Assembly (NCBI GenBank): GCA_051877855.1
Contig: JBJEJH010000056.1
Coordinates: 7,537 to 71,536, forward strand
Source of the DNA: MGBC120314 sp051877855
GTDB taxonomy: Bacteria; Bacillota; Clostridia; Lachnospirales; Lachnospiraceae
Direction: 5' to 3'
DNA: 64,000 nucleotides
In this document: in pieces, positions 1 to 10,629 of the stretch
Layout: every line of letters begins with the position of its first letter
Position numbering within the stretch: position 1 is the stretch's first letter
Program-made: the position numbers and the translations under genes
Notes under the pieces: model-generated
Database searches by the model: none
The model's input: the letters and a program-made list of their open reading frames with translations, nothing else
Told to the model about the DNA's origin: nothing

Positions 1-3000
1 GTCAGGATGATCAGTTTATGATCCAATTTAAGGATCTTCTTGTGGGTAAGACCGGCACCCTTACCATTGAATACGATACAAATTTTAATTTGAAGGAGTA
101 TGAAGCAACCATTTCCAATGAAGCATCCATTTATGATGGAAATAAGAATCTTCAGCTGGATAAGAAGACCGGAAATTATTCTTATTCTCCGGCAGTAAAG
201 AAGTATTTTGACGGTTATGATTCGGAACATCTGATCTTTAAGTGGAAGGTTAAAGTGGCGATTAAAGACACTGAAACTATTCGTATCAGTGATATCCTTC
301 CGGAAAATCAGGTTTTCTGTGCCGGTACCATGACATTAAGAAGCAGTCAGTATTACGATGGTTCTCCGATATATATTTCAGACAGTGAGATTACAACCGG
401 AAATGATGGCGAACACAATACATTGACCTTAAACTTGGATAAAGCAACTCTGGAGTCAAAGGAGGATGGATCCACTGGTTACACCTGGCTTTGGTATGAG
501 ACAGAGATCGAAGATAAGAGGGAGTTTATCCTGGGAGGGGAGAAGACCTATACCAACGTGATTGAGATCAAGGATCAGGATGGTAATTCTCTGGGCGGAT
601 CTTCGGTTACCACAGGGTCCATTACACCGCCGGAAAGTACCATTCTCTACAAATATATGGAAATTCCGTACGATGGTTATCATGGACAGTATCTGTACTA
701 TGCCATTGATGTCAATACTGCGGGATTAACCCTGCTGGAGGGAACCGGGCAGTTGACTCTGACGGACCGGCTTGGCAAGGCGATTTCCTATCGTAGTGGT
801 TCCTTTGTGATTTACACGGATAGTGCACGGACAAATAAGATGGATTCATCTCTGTATTCTATGACCTATGACCGGGATACCAACACCATGACCATTAAGA
901 TTCCGGATGGTACTCCATGTTATATATCTTATCAGGCGAAGGTATTGCTGGAGGTGGGTGAAGTATTTTCAAGTGATCCGGAAAGCGATCACTATGCAGG
1001 AAATGAAGTGGAACTTTCCGGAGAATTAGAGGATACGGTTTCATCGGAATATACTATGACCGGGTCCGTGGTTTCCACAAAGGGTGAAATTAAGTCCGAA
1101 AATGCCACGGTGACTTTGTTTAAGTTTGAGACGGATGCATATCATATTCCGGTGGAAGGAGCCTATTATTCGGCAAAGATTCTTTACTACTGGGACACTA
1201 CATCCAATTCGCCAAAGATAGCGGACGACGCTTATATGGCACAGATAAGGGCGAATAATGCATTGGCAAAGTATGATCCGGCGAAGTCCTATAGCACCGG
1301 AAGTGACGGAATTCTTTACTTCACCGACATATATTATGATTACCTCTATGAGATCCGGGAGGTATCCGCTCCGGATGGATATAGTGTGAATAGTGAGCCG
1401 ATTTATCTTTACTTTAAGGGAAATGATGAAGCGGACTATAAGAATGCCACTGCAGAGCAGCTTGGCGGTATTGATCCTGCGATGATTAAGCTTTTGACGG
1501 ATGAAGAATCCCTGCTTGAAGTGAATGATGATAAAATTCCGGAAGAACTTCCTCAGGTCAAGGTAAGCAAGAGGATTTACGGAAATAGTGGTGCAGGAGA
1601 TATTGCCCTGTCCGGCGCAGAACTTCAGATTCTTGACCAGGGAAGGTCGGTAATTACCTGGGCTTCCTCCGGTGCCCCGAGAACCTTCTACGTGAACAAT
1701 GGTATTGGAGCAGCCCCGGAGGGGGAGATTGTTTTAGAACCGGATAAGGAATACACCCTTCATGAAGTCAGTGCGCCTTATGGTTATAGTACTGCAGAGG
1801 ATATTAAGTTTAAAATTACCTTAAGTGCAGACCAGAAGAACGCAACGATTACGTTAACCGGTGGTAATGGTGAGTTAACCCAGGTTACAGCTACGGTCAA
1901 TAATGTGGATAAAAATATTGACACCATCGTAATGCGGGATAAGCATAGTATTTATCTGAATAAGATCAATGATGATAATGAGAATCTTGCAGGTGCAACG
2001 CTGGAAGTGTATACTACCACGGATGGAATTACACCTGATTCAAAAGTCATGGATCTTGGAACAACTCCTGACAAGGTAGATGTGACTCTGTCGGGGGATG
2101 CGGATACACTTGAAGTGGGGAAGACCTATATATTACATGAGACTGCCGCACCGGCCGGATATGACCTTGCCAAGAATATTGCATTTAAGGTAAATGACAA
2201 TTACCAGATTGAGCTTGTGGGAACTTATACCGGTCAGGATGTGCTGGTGTCTTCGGATCGTCTGATGCTTAGCATGAAGGATCATAAGCTGACCAATATC
2301 GAAATAACCAAGGTGGATGCGGCTAATACGACAATAGTACTTGCCGGTGCGAAGTTTGACTTATATGACAAAAGCGGTACAACCCAGATTCGGGCTGGTT
2401 TGAGTACAGGAACCGGTGTTGATGGTAAGCTGACATTTACGGACATTCCTTATGGGGAGTATATTATCCGTGAAACTACAGCGCCGGATGGCTATGAGAT
2501 CATTGTGCAGTATACGCCGGTTACCATTGGCAGTGAGGGAATGAAGCTTGCGGATGGAACCGTCAAGGCACCGGATGCATCAAACACCGTTCATATTACA
2601 TTGACCAACAGCAAGAAAGAAATACCGATGGCACGGCTTGAAATCACCAAGGTTGATTCTGTTGATTCAAGTATAAAACTTTCCGGTGCAGAATTTACCC
2701 TCACGGGTATAAGTACGGAAATAGATGGTACGAAGTTTACAGGAACTACCGGTGCCAATGGCAAGGCTGTGATCACCAATATTCCTTACGGCACCTATCA
2801 GTTAACGGAGACCAAGGCACCCACGGGATATCATGATACACCTTCAGGCATCACGGGTGATAATACGAAAAGTAGCAACTTAATTAATGCATCGTCAACG
2901 CCATGGGAAATTACCTTTAACGAAAATGCTGTGATGGACGGAAAGGTTGCGGTGGTTTCTGCGACAGTGACTGACGCCCAGTTGACCGGAAGTCTTAAGG

Positions 3001-6000
3001 TTACTAAAAAGGATTCCAGGACCGGGGATGTTTTATCCGAGGCTAAGTTTACATTAAAGGATTCCGGTGGTAAGTATTATCAGACCAATGGCACTTCTTC
3101 GGGTTATGAGGTACAGGTTTCAACCGACGTGAATGGTACTGTAACATTTAATGGACTTCCTTACGGGGAGTATATCCTGACGGAGGTTACGGCACCGAAT
3201 TATTATCAGATTGATGAAAGTACCCGTATTCAGAGTGTGACAATCAATAGTACCGATGAAAAGAGCGTAACGGTTACTGATACGAGATACACATTCTCGA
3301 TCGGAAAGACTGCCATTGACGGAACGGAACAGTTGTCGGGAGCAGAGCTTGCCATTTATACGGCGGATGATGCAACGAAAAATCAATATTCTTCTGTAAG
3401 TGATGTTGATTTGGCTGGTAACAAGAAGATTGTTTCCTGGACAACCACCGATGCATTAAAGAATTTAGAACTTGGTAAGTACTTATCTGCGAATAATAAT
3501 CGTTTACTTCCGGGAACTTACGAACTTCGGGAAATTACTGCTCCGGCCGGGTACTGTGCTGCTCCGGCAATTACGTTTAAAGTATCCGTTGATGGTAAGC
3601 TTACACTTGTCGGGGATAATGACCATGCACAGCTTGCTCAGGATCAGCTTACCTTAACCATGAAGGATGACCATACTGGGGCAATTCGTATTGTGAAGCT
3701 GGATGCCAATATAAGTAATGGGCCTATATATTTGGATGAAGTAAGGTTTAAGGTATATCGTCTTGAGAATGGAGTTGAAACAGAAATTGGCACATTGAAT
3801 CTCGGAAGGGATTCGGATGTGGCAGCCGGTACTAAATCGGGGGATGAGTATGTCACGGATTTGAATGGCGAAATTGTAATAAAAAATCTTCCGGATGGTA
3901 CTTATGTTTTTGAAGAGACGGCGACTAAGACCGGTTATCTGATTACAACACCGAAAACCACCGTGGTACTGGAACGCTCAAAAATTATTAGTTTAAGCGG
4001 TACCGGTTATTCGGATCTTAAGGGTGTAAGTACAACCATTTATAATACGAATTCCTCGGATGTTAAGGGTGCAATTCGCATCAGTAAAAAAGACAAAGGG
4101 AACGATGCTAAATTAGCCGGGGCAACCTTTGAACTATATCGAGGTAATGAACTGATTATCTCCGGAAGTTCGGATCAGGAGGGTAATATTGTATTCGAAA
4201 ATATTCCTTACGGAGATTACCGTCTGGTTGAAACCGGGATACCTAAGGATTACAAAGTAACGGCGGAGAATATTACTGCAACCGGTGAAGGCTCTGTAGA
4301 TACCGAGATTCGTAATGTGGGTTCCGATATTGAGATTCGGTTTACTTTGGATGATACTACGGTAAATCAACATGATACATCTTATTCATATACTCCGGCT
4401 GATCCGGGTTCAGGTACTCCGGCTTCCGGTGGTGTGATTGATTTTAATGTATATAACGAGAGAAAGTCCAGAGATTTTGTGGTGAAAAAGACGGATTCGG
4501 ATAACGGCAATTTGCTGCAAAATGCTGAGTTTACATTATATACGGATGCTGCTGCCACGCATGAATACAGTGTTTTAGGCAATGTGGTTAAAGCAACGAC
4601 GGATAGCAATGGTTTAGCTACTTTTTCGAATCTAAAATACGGAACCTATTATATGAAGGAGACCAAGACTCCGGATTATTATGTTTCCAATAACCGGATT
4701 TATGAAGTTGTGGTGGATGATACCACGGAAGGAAAGTATATGAACGCTGCTACCGCCTTTGAGGTAACCAATGATCCGATTCGGTTATATTTTGACAAGA
4801 AGGAGCTTGGTACCACCACTTCTTTGGCGGGGGCAAGACTAAAACTTACTTCTCAGAATGGAAATATTACCCGGGAGTTTTTGTTGACCGACGTCAAAAT
4901 GACCTGGGACTTTAAACTTGCAAGCGAAGAAACGGCATCGACGGATCATAGTACATTATGTCCGGGCACCTATACCCTGGAAGAAACCGGTGTGCCGGAT
5001 GGATATAGGAAAGCGCCGACAGTTACCTTGCGTATCAGTGACACCGGTGTGATTACGGTAACCGACGGAAATTCCCATACAAGTGTCAACGTTCAGACAT
5101 TGACACTTTATGATGAGCCGGCAGGAAAGATTCTTGTAACCAAGGTGGATGCGGATAATTCCTCAAACTATCTTAAGGGTGTTGAATTTAGGCTGTATAA
5201 GGATAATGGAACTCATCTTATTGGATCACAAACGCCAATAGCAACCAAGGTAACCAATGATAACGGACAGGTTAGCTTTGAGGATTTGTCCCTTGGCAGC
5301 TATATCCTGGAGGAGGTTGCTCCTCCGGCAGGGTATTTATTCTCCGCAGCAGATGGTTTATACTTCGTGGATGTTGTTCGTGATGATGTTTCAACGACCG
5401 GTGTTAAAGAGAATGAAACCCAAATTACGGTAACGAACAAGAAGGAAGTTAAGCTTGGAAATATTCTCCTTACAAAAAAGGATTCAGAAACTTTAGGTGT
5501 TCTGGCAGATGCGGAGTTTCAGCTGATCGCCACGGAAGGAGGCCGTGAGGTTGTTCTTGCAACCGCTAAGACGGATTCCAATGGACAGCTTGTTTTTCGA
5601 AATGTCGCCCTGGGTTCCTACATTGTTCGCGAGACAAAGGCTCCGGATGGGTATGATATGGATCGGATGGATTATGATGTGACCATCACGGAAAGAAACT
5701 GTACAACAATAATCACAGTTCCGGCATCGGGTAGTGGAACCGAGAATATTAAGTGTTATCCTCTGGAAGTGAAAAACACGCAGTTAAAGGGATCCGTTGT
5801 CATTAAGAAGAGTGATTCCAAATTGCAGGATAAGTACCTTGCCGGGGCACAGTTTGAATTATACTATAAAGATGATGCAGCGCCGAATCATTTGGGATCA
5901 AGAGTTGATTCGGTGACCTATACAACCGGTACCGGTTCGGATCTTGGTATCATTCGAATAGAGAATCTTCTCTTTGGCGATTATGTTTTAAAGGAGATTA

Positions 6001-7931
6001 TGGCGCCGGATGGATATGAGATTAATGCAACACAGGAGTATACCGAATTTACCATTGATTCCAAGACCACACCGACGCAGGTTGAAGTTGAGAATGATAT
6101 TAAGTATGGTTCCTTAACCATTACGAAGTATGATAAAGAATCTTATGATCATCAGGGAACTTCGGGTACTAAGTTAAGGGGCGCAGTATATGCCTTGTTT
6201 TCGGATGTGGCTTGCTTAGAAGAACAGAAACTGGCCACCGGTATTACCAATGAAACCGGAGAGTATAAGTTTGATCAGTTGCCTTACGGAACCTATTATC
6301 TGAAGGAATTGGTGGCTCCGGAGAATTATAAGGTGGATCCGGATGTTAAAACTATCACGATTCCGGATGCTGCTTCTGTGGAAGTGTTGTCACAGACTGT
6401 TACCGATGAGACTGCCAAGGGCAAATTAAAGATCATTAAACTTGACAGCTCGAATGATGCTCCGTTGAAGGATGCGAAGTTTAAGCTTGTTAATTCCAAT
6501 GGTGAAATCATAAATACCAACGGAACCGTGGTCACTACCGGTCAGGGAGAGTTTTCAACCAATGCAGAGGGCATACTGGAATACAGCAATCTTCCTTATG
6601 GGGTATATACCTTAGAGGAGACACAGTCTCCTGAGTATTATATTAAAGATCAGGATTCTTACAGTGTATTGATTAATAAGGAAGCGGAGACAGAATTTAA
6701 GGTACTTAATCATCATATTTCCATCGAGATCAGCAAACGTGCAATCAATGAAATTGCTGAGTTAAAGGGAGCAACCTTAGCTATCAAAGATCTGAGTGGT
6801 AATATTGTTGTTCCTGCCTGGGAGTCCGACAGCAACAAGGTGGTTTCTCTTGGTGTAGGAGCGGGACAGTTAAAGCCGGGCACAAAGTATGTGCTGACGG
6901 AACTGGAAAGACCTGCAGGATATCTTTTTGCGAAGGATATTGTATTTACGGTGAGTGATGCCGGGGAGATTACCATCGATTCTCTGATTGAACCGGCAGA
7001 GGCTGTGGCTAAGGAATATGGTAATACGGCACCGATGTTAAGTGAGGATAAGCATACCATCATTATGTACGATGAGTTCAATCAGAACTTCTTTACGGAG
7101 TTTTACATCAGTAAGCGTGAACGGAGCGGAAGTGATGAGCTTGCAGGTGCAACCCTTGAAATTCTTAAGGATGGAACGGTTCTTAAGACCATTCAAACCA
7201 CCACGGCGCCGCAGAAGATCACGGTGGGTGTTGGTAAGGATCTTGAGCATGAACAGGAATATGTGCTTCATGAAGCCAATGCTCCGAAGGGGTACGCTAT
7301 TGCAGAGGACATCCGGTTTGTGGTACATCGGGATGGTAAGGCAGAAATTCTTTCCACCGAAGGAGAGTTTCTGGAGGATGATCATCTTCTTATCATGCGG
7401 GATCGTAAGAAGTCCGCTACGGAACAAAGCATCCGTATTCGCAAGTTTGTGGCGGGAACCACGGATTATGTGAAGGGTGCAGAGCTTGCAATCTGTGATC
7501 AGGATGGCAATGTGATTGTCACCTGGATATCCGATGAAGCAGGTAAGAACGTCGTGGTGGATTTTACCGGTGCAACACTGGCATTTGATGTAGACTATAT
7601 TCTCACGGAAAAAATGGCTCCGGAGGGTTATGAGAAGGCAAAGGATATTCTTTTCAGTATTAACGAAGATGGAACCATGAATTTATTGGGACCAAACGGT
7701 CAGCTGGATGCTGAACGAAGAGTATTGACGATGTTTGATCAGCAGATTACAACCGGTTCAGAGGAGGATTCCGACGAGGATGATGGATCCGGGGAGTCAT
7801 CGAAGGATCCGCGCCTTGTGGATACCGGTGATCATACACCGATTCTTCGGTATATTATTATGATGATTCTCTCCCTTCTGGTAATGCTTGGATATGCTGT
7901 GGAAGAAAGAAAAGATAAGGATTTGAGTTGA
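1..7931 (+). CDS. Giant SpaA/Cna-B repeat surface adhesin, 5'-partial
   Basis: The reading frame is open to the first base of the window, so the true start and signal peptide lie upstream; the ATG at 18 is internal. The visible part is about 2,640 residues. Residues 1-355 are beta-rich and resemble fimbrial or isopeptide adhesion modules. Nineteen SpaA/Cna-B-like repeats follow (about residues 365-2575), each with an early Lys (x-I-x-K-x-D), a GAxFxLY strand and the YxLxExxAPxGY signature; the Lys/Glu pattern fits intramolecular isopeptide bonds. Next come an acidic linker (SEEDSDEDDGSGESS), an LVDTG sorting-like motif near residue 2600, one membrane helix and a charged tail (EERKDKD). This is the layout of a sortase-anchored stalk or adhesin. 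The Pro of LPXTG is replaced by Val. No sortase gene is in the window, and the ligand cannot be told from the sequence. Confidence 0.9.
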   Translation, partial: QDDQFMIQFKDLLVGKTGTLTIEYDTNFNLKEYEATISNEASIYDGNKNLQLDKKTGNYSYSPAVKKYFDGYDSEHLIFKWKVKVAIKDTETIRISDILPENQVFCAGTMTLRSSQYYDGSPIYISDSEITTGNDGEHNTLTLNLDKATLESKEDGSTGYTWLWYETEIEDKREFILGGEKTYTNVIEIKDQDGNSLGGSSVTTGSITPPESTILYKYMEIPYDGYHGQYLYYAIDVNTAGLTLLEGTGQLTLTDRLGKAISYRSGSFVIYTDSARTNKMDSSLYSMTYDRDTNTMTIKIPDGTPCYISYQAKVLLEVGEVFSSDPESDHYAGNEVELSGELEDTVSSEYTMTGSVVSTKGEIKSENATVTLFKFETDAYHIPVEGAYYSAKILYYWDTTSNSPKIADDAYMAQIRANNALAKYDPAKSYSTGSDGILYFTDIYYDYLYEIREVSAPDGYSVNSEPIYLYFKGNDEADYKNATAEQLGGIDPAMIKLLTDEESLLEVNDDKIPEELPQVKVSKRIYGNSGAGDIALSGAELQILDQGRSVITWASSGAPRTFYVNNGIGAAPEGEIVLEPDKEYTLHEVSAPYGYSTAEDIKFKITLSADQKNATITLTGGNGELTQVTATVNNVDKNIDTIVMRDKHSIYLNKINDDNENLAGATLEVYTTTDGITPDSKVMDLGTTPDKVDVTLSGDADTLEVGKTYILHETAAPAGYDLAKNIAFKVNDNYQIELVGTYTGQDVLVSSDRLMLSMKDHKLTNIEITKVDAANTTIVLAGAKFDLYDKSGTTQIRAGLSTGTGVDGKLTFTDIPYGEYIIRETTAPDGYEIIVQYTPVTIGSEGMKLADGTVKAPDASNTVHITLTNSKKEIPMARLEITKVDSVDSSIKLSGAEFTLTGISTEIDGTKFTGTTGANGKAVITNIPYGTYQLTETKAPTGYHDTPSGITGDNTKSSNLINASSTPWEITFNENAVMDGKVAVVSATVTDAQLTGSLKVTKKDSRTGDVLSEAKFTLKDSGGKYYQTNGTSSGYEVQVSTDVNGTVTFNGLPYGEYILTEVTAPNYYQIDESTRIQSVTINSTDEKSVTVTDTRYTFSIGKTAIDGTEQLSGAELAIYTADDATKNQYSSVSDVDLAGNKKIVSWTTTDALKNLELGKYLSANNNRLLPGTYELREITAPAGYCAAPAITFKVSVDGKLTLVGDNDHAQLAQDQLTLTMKDDHTGAIRIVKLDANISNGPIYLDEVRFKVYRLENGVETEIGTLNLGRDSDVAAGTKSGDEYVTDLNGEIVIKNLPDGTYVFEETATKTGYLITTPKTTVVLERSKIISLSGTGYSDLKGVSTTIYNTNSSDVKGAIRISKKDKGNDAKLAGATFELYRGNELIISGSSDQEGNIVFENIPYGDYRLVETGIPKDYKVTAENITATGEGSVDTEIRNVGSDIEIRFTLDDTTVNQHDTSYSYTPADPGSGTPASGGVIDFNVYNERKSRDFVVKKTDSDNGNLLQNAEFTLYTDAAATHEYSVLGNVVKATTDSNGLATFSNLKYGTYYMKETKTPDYYVSNNRIYEVVVDDTTEGKYMNAATAFEVTNDPIRLYFDKKELGTTTSLAGARLKLTSQNGNITREFLLTDVKMTWDFKLASEETASTDHSTLCPGTYTLEETGVPDGYRKAPTVTLRISDTGVITVTDGNSHTSVNVQTLTLYDEPAGKILVTKVDADNSSNYLKGVEFRLYKDNGTHLIGSQTPIATKVTNDNGQVSFEDLSLGSYILEEVAPPAGYLFSAADGLYFVDVVRDDVSTTGVKENETQITVTNKKEVKLGNILLTKKDSETLGVLADAEFQLIATEGGREVVLATAKTDSNGQLVFRNVALGSYIVRETKAPDGYDMDRMDYDVTITERNCTTIITVPASGSGTENIKCYPLEVKNTQLKGSVVIKKSDSKLQDKYLAGAQFELYYKDDAAPNHLGSRVDSVTYTTGTGSDLGIIRIENLLFGDYVLKEIMAPDGYEINATQEYTEFTIDSKTTPTQVEVENDIKYGSLTITKYDKESYDHQGTSGTKLRGAVYALFSDVACLEEQKLATGITNETGEYKFDQLPYGTYYLKELVAPENYKVDPDVKTITIPDAASVEVLSQTVTDETAKGKLKIIKLDSSNDAPLKDAKFKLVNSNGEIINTNGTVVTTGQGEFSTNAEGILEYSNLPYGVYTLEETQSPEYYIKDQDSYSVLINKEAETEFKVLNHHISIEISKRAINEIAELKGATLAIKDLSGNIVVPAWESDSNKVVSLGVGAGQLKPGTKYVLTELERPAGYLFAKDIVFTVSDAGEITIDSLIEPAEAVAKEYGNTAPMLSEDKHTIIMYDEFNQNFFTEFYISKRERSGSDELAGATLEILKDGTVLKTIQTTTAPQKITVGVGKDLEHEQEYVLHEANAPKGYAIAEDIRFVVHRDGKAEILSTEGEFLEDDHLLIMRDRKKSATEQSIRIRKFVAGTTDYVKGAELAICDQDGNVIVTWISDEAGKNVVVDFTGATLAFDVDYILTEKMAPEGYEKAKDILFSINEDGTMNLLGPNGQLDAERRVLTMFDQQITTGSEEDSDEDDGSGESSKDPRLVDTGDHTPILRYIIMMILSLLVMLGYAVEERKDKDLS
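1109..7740 (+). repeat. Array of 19 Cna-B/SpaA-like protein repeats in two classes
   Basis: Repeat units begin near nt 1109, 1555, 1948, 2293, 2634, 2992, 3291, 3681, 4071, 4472, 4782, 5126, 5459, 5791, 6112, 6422, 6720, 7097 and 7429. Units 2, 3, 7, 11, 17, 18 and 19 are a longer class B with an APxGYxxAxxIxFxV...L-x-M-x-D tail. The other twelve are the shorter class A with a PYGxY strand. The order is A BB AAAB AAAB AAAAAB BB. The units are diverged in sequence, so this is an old duplication series and not a recent tandem array. Confidence 0.85.
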
Positions 7932-9874
7932 TGGATTTTTTACCAATCTGTAAGAAGGACATGGAAAGGAGAGGATGGGAGTCCTGTGACTTTGTATATG
8001 TCACGGGAGATGCCTATGTGGATCATCCCTCCTTTGGACATGCCATTATTAGCAGAACATTAGAATTATTTGGATATCGTGTGGGTATTATTGCACAGCC
8101 GGATTGGCGCAATAAGGATAGTATCACGATTCTCGGACGGCCAAGACTGGGGTTTCTTGTCACGGCGGGCAATATGGATTCCATGGTGAATCATTATACG
8201 GTAGCGCATAAAAAGCGCCACCAGGATGCGTTTTCTCCCGGTGGTCAGGCGGGGCTTAGACCGGATTATGCTACCATTGTATATTGTAATCTGATTAAAC
8301 AGACCTATAAGGATGTTCCGATTATTATTGGTGGTATCGAGGCCAGCTTACGTAGACTGGGGCATTATGATTACTGGTCGGATAAGATCAAGCATTCCAT
8401 CCTGGTGGATAGCGGTGCGGACCTTATTTCTTACGGAATGGGAGAACGCTCCATTGTGGAAATCGCTGATGCTTTGAATAGCGGGATACCGGTGTCGGAG
8501 ATTTCCTTTGTCCGGGGTACGGTGTATAAGACGAAGTCCCTGGATCGTGTGTATGATTATATTGAATTACCGTCCTTTGAGGAGATTTCCGGGAGTAAAG
8601 AAATCTTTGCGAAAAGTTTTCATATTCAGTATCAGAATACCGATGCCGTGACGGCTAAGACCCTGGTGGAAAAGCAGAAAGAGAAAATGTATGTGGTTCA
8701 GAATCCACCGGCGTTTCCTCTGTCCACGGATGAGATGGATCGTGTCTATGATATGGACTTTATGAGGGATTATCATCCATGTTATAGGGAAAAGGGAGGA
8801 ATTCCTGCGCTCAATGAGATTAAGTTCTCCTTAACCAGCAATCGGGGCTGCTTTGGAGGATGTAATTTCTGTGCCCTGACGTTTCACGAGGGACGTGTGG
8901 TTCAGGTCCGGAGTCACAGATCCATTCTTGAGGAAGCCGAGAAAATGACCAAGGATCCGGACTTTAAGGGCTATATTCATGATGTGGGAGGTCCGACTGC
9001 GGATTTTCGTCACCCTTCCTGTAATAAACAGCTGACAAAGGGCGTATGTCCGCATCGACAGTGCCTTTTCCCGGATGTTTGTAAGAATATGACGGTTTCT
9101 CATAAAGATTATGTGGAATTGTTGCGAAAACTGCGAAAGTTACCGAAGGTCAAGAAGGTATTTATTCGTTCCGGTATTCGATTTGATTACTGTATGGCGG
9201 ACAGTGACGATACATTTCTTCGTGAATTGTGTGAACATCATATTTCCGGGCAGCTTCGTACGGCGCCGGAACATGTCAGTGACGTGGTGCTTCGATTGAT
9301 GGGTAAGCCGAGAAATGAGGTTTATGAGGCATTTCTAAAGCGCTATGAAAGGATTAATGAAAGAACCGGAAAACAGCAGTATGCGGTACCTTATCTCATG
9401 TCCTCCCATCCGGGATCAACCATGAAGGAGGCTATCGAACTGGCGGAATATGTGCGGGACATCGGATATATGCCGGAACAGGTGCAGGATTTCTATCCAA
9501 CCCCGGGAACGGTATCCACTTGTATGTATTATACCGGCTTGGATCCCCGTACCATGGAGAAGGTCTATGTGCCGCGATCTTTTAAGGAAAAGAGTATGCA
9601 GCGTGCATTGATTCAGTATAAGAAACCGGAAAACTATGCACTGGTCAAGGAAGCACTTTTGTCACAGGGACGAAGTGACCTCATTGGCTTTGATAAAAAA
9701 TGTCTGATTCCTCCAAGACCGATGGGATCCGGTGGTAAAGATGCCGTTGGTAAGGATACCGGTGGTAAGAAGCCGGGGAAAGCGGCCGGCAGGAAGACAG
9801 AAAACCGGAATCCTCATACCGGAAAAAAGAGTGACAGACCCTCAAAGAGTCTAAGAAAGGGACGTAAATCATGA
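7931..9874 (+). CDS. YgiQ family radical SAM protein
   Basis: This 647-residue protein matches the UPF0313/YgiQ family from its first residues (GDAYVDHPSFG, IIAQPDW, VTAGNMDSM, GGIEASLRR, HYDYWSD). The radical SAM cluster is CxxxCxxC at Cys307, Cys311 and Cys314 (CFGGCNFC). The family's reaction is not established. The C-terminal 50 residues are a Lys/Gly-rich basic tail, common in the family. I take the ATG at 7931, which overlaps the adhesin stop as TGATG; a TTG three bases upstream is possible. The 3' end overlaps the next gene by ATGA, so both junctions suggest translational coupling. Confidence 0.93.
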   Translation: MDFLPICKKDMERRGWESCDFVYVTGDAYVDHPSFGHAIISRTLELFGYRVGIIAQPDWRNKDSITILGRPRLGFLVTAGNMDSMVNHYTVAHKKRHQDAFSPGGQAGLRPDYATIVYCNLIKQTYKDVPIIIGGIEASLRRLGHYDYWSDKIKHSILVDSGADLISYGMGERSIVEIADALNSGIPVSEISFVRGTVYKTKSLDRVYDYIELPSFEEISGSKEIFAKSFHIQYQNTDAVTAKTLVEKQKEKMYVVQNPPAFPLSTDEMDRVYDMDFMRDYHPCYREKGGIPALNEIKFSLTSNRGCFGGCNFCALTFHEGRVVQVRSHRSILEEAEKMTKDPDFKGYIHDVGGPTADFRHPSCNKQLTKGVCPHRQCLFPDVCKNMTVSHKDYVELLRKLRKLPKVKKVFIRSGIRFDYCMADSDDTFLRELCEHHISGQLRTAPEHVSDVVLRLMGKPRNEVYEAFLKRYERINERTGKQQYAVPYLMSSHPGSTMKEAIELAEYVRDIGYMPEQVQDFYPTPGTVSTCMYYTGLDPRTMEKVYVPRSFKEKSMQRALIQYKKPENYALVKEALLSQGRSDLIGFDKKCLIPPRPMGSGGKDAVGKDTGGKKPGKAAGRKTENRNPHTGKKSDRPSKSLRKGRKS

Positions 9875-10629
9875 GTATGAATATTGCTATCGTAACCGGA
9901 GCGACCTCCGGAATCGGAAGGGAATTTGTTCGACAGATTTCCATGCGCTATACGAAGCTGGATGAAATCTGGGTTATCGGGCGTAGAAAAGAACGTTTGG
10001 AGGAACTGGCACAGGAACTTTCAATGCATTTGACGATTCTTAATATGGATCTTCGCAGTGCCTCGGATCTTGATCATCTGGAGCAATTATTAAGACAGGT
10101 TAAACCCAATGTGCGGATGCTTGTAAATAGTGCCGGTTTCGGCTTGGTTGCAAGGTTTGCAGAGGATGGGCGTAAGATTAGCGAGGATATGATTGAAGTC
10201 AATAATAAGGCATTGACTTCCATTTGTTCCATGGTTCTTCCCTATATGAAGAAGGGTTCCAGAATGATCAATATGGCATCGGCGGCAGCTTTCACGCCAC
10301 AGCCGGGATTTGCGGTATATGCCGCATCAAAGGCTTATGTATTGAGCTTTTCCAGAGCATTGAATGGGGAACTTAAGCAGCGGGGAATATCGGTTACGGC
10401 GGTGTGCCCGGGACCGGTGAAGACAGAGTTTTTTGATGTAGCGGATCCGAATAATTCTATTCGTCCCTTCAAGAAATTTTTTATGGTATCGGCAAATTCT
10501 GTGGTAAGCCGGGGGTTAAATGATGCCCGGTTAAAGAGAGAACTCTCGATACCGGGAATACCCATGCGGATGTTCTTTGGACTGGCAAAAATCATTCCGC
10601 ATAAATTTGTGATTGAATTTATGCGGTAA
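9871..10629 (+). CDS. Short-chain dehydrogenase/reductase (SDR)
   Basis: A 252-residue classical SDR: the Rossmann motif TGATSGIG sits at the N-terminus, NSAG follows strand 4, and the catalytic Ser-Tyr-Lys set is seen in MASAAAF and YAASK. PGPVKTEF is the usual loop after the active site. The substrate cannot be deduced; the closest general group is the YqjQ/DltE-like short SDRs. The start overlaps the ygiQ-type gene by four bases (ATGA). No membrane segment is evident. Confidence 0.93.
   Translation: MSMNIAIVTGATSGIGREFVRQISMRYTKLDEIWVIGRRKERLEELAQELSMHLTILNMDLRSASDLDHLEQLLRQVKPNVRMLVNSAGFGLVARFAEDGRKISEDMIEVNNKALTSICSMVLPYMKKGSRMINMASAAAFTPQPGFAVYAASKAYVLSFSRALNGELKQRGISVTAVCPGPVKTEFFDVADPNNSIRPFKKFFMVSANSVVSRGLNDARLKRELSIPGIPMRMFFGLAKIIPHKFVIEFMR

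Noticed and set aside
7038..7473. Long frames on both strands inside the adhesin, about 130-140 codons
   Set aside because: They are shadows of the repeat-coding frame, with no family resemblance and no ribosome binding sites.
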